From NCBI GenBank assembly GCA_013334735.1, contig JAAXXA010000267.1, forward strand, positions 1 through 5,017: DNA of 5,017 nt, given 5' to 3'. Below are positions 4,916 to 5,017 of the stretch, in pieces (the first letter of the stretch is position 1; each line of letters starts with the position of its first letter). Source of the stretch: Bacteroidota bacterium (GTDB lineage Bacteria > Bacteroidota > Bacteroidia > Bacteroidales > CG2-30-32-10). Below the pieces are notes generated by a model. It worked only from the letters and a program-made list of their open reading frames with translations. It made no database searches and was not told the DNA's origin. The translations under genes were made by a program, and so were the position numbers.

Positions 4916-5017
4916 ATGAATATTACAAAAATCATAAATTTCTCAATAGCTTTTTTGCTTGTAACATTTTCTTATGTTGCAAATGCTCAGAATAGTTTTG
5001 AAGGCGAACTTCTTTTA
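4916..5017 (+). CDS. Exported protein, N-terminal fragment (3' end outside window)
   Basis: An ATG at 4916 opens a frame that runs without a stop to the last base (34 residues). The start is a textbook Sec signal peptide: MNITK basic region, hydrophobic core IINFSIAFLLVTFSYV, and cleavage after ANA before QNSFEGELLL. The A-x-A|Q cleavage context matches that of the 2626 gene and is common in Bacteroidota. Too little mature sequence is visible to name a family. The FEG start recalls small beta-rich secreted Bacteroidota proteins, but that is only a guess. The leader is AT-rich with no Shine-Dalgarno sequence, which is normal here, and no clean promoter is seen. Confidence 0.8.
   Translation, partial: MNITKIINFSIAFLLVTFSYVANAQNSFEGELLL

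Overview
The window is AT-rich and looks like chromosomal DNA from a free-living or environmental member of the Bacteroidota. Three things point there. Two proteins end in the type B (gliding-motility-associated) sorting domain of the type IX secretion system (T9SS). One gene is preceded by a Bacteroidota-type promoter (TTTG, 20-nt spacer, TAnnTTTG) and has no evident Shine-Dalgarno sequence. One protein carries the 'VGI..P..SA.LDV..KG.L.PRLT' module common in secreted Bacteroidota proteins. I cannot name the genus.

Layout, all genes on the + strand. (1) Positions 1-908 hold the 3' end of a large SprB-like surface protein: two SprB-type repeats, a PKD/Ig-like domain and a type B sorting domain. 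(2) Positions 909-1217 form a 309-nt intergenic region with a heptamer tandem repeat, a GGTAT-rich imperfect inverted repeat and a good promoter. (3) Positions 1218-2552 encode a second secreted protein with a type B sorting domain. (4) A 73-nt gap made mostly of AGTGAAT-like heptamers is interrupted by a GC-rich palindrome. (5) Positions 2626-4629 encode a mosaic exported protein: signal peptide, module A, collagen-like Gly-X-Y tract, module B, Ig-like region, and a C-terminal glycine-rich domain that resembles the glycine-rich domain of bacteriophage tail proteins. (6) Positions 4630-4915 are non-coding and hold a composite hairpin, another heptamer array, and a nonamer array interrupted by a second GC palindrome related to the first. 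(7) Positions 4916-5017 are the start of a further exported protein, cut by the window edge.

All four genes encode exported products, so this is a cell-surface or extracellular adhesin-type locus. The first two should leave through the T9SS. The third has a Sec signal but no sorting domain that I recognise, so its final location is open. Genes 2 and 3 could share a transcript, since I see no promoter in the gap between them.

The most interesting items are the phage-tail-like glycine-rich domain in a chromosomally encoded exported protein, and the 7-nt-period repeats in three separate gaps, two of the repeat arrays carrying related GC palindromes. All family assignments come from reading motifs; no database search was possible.
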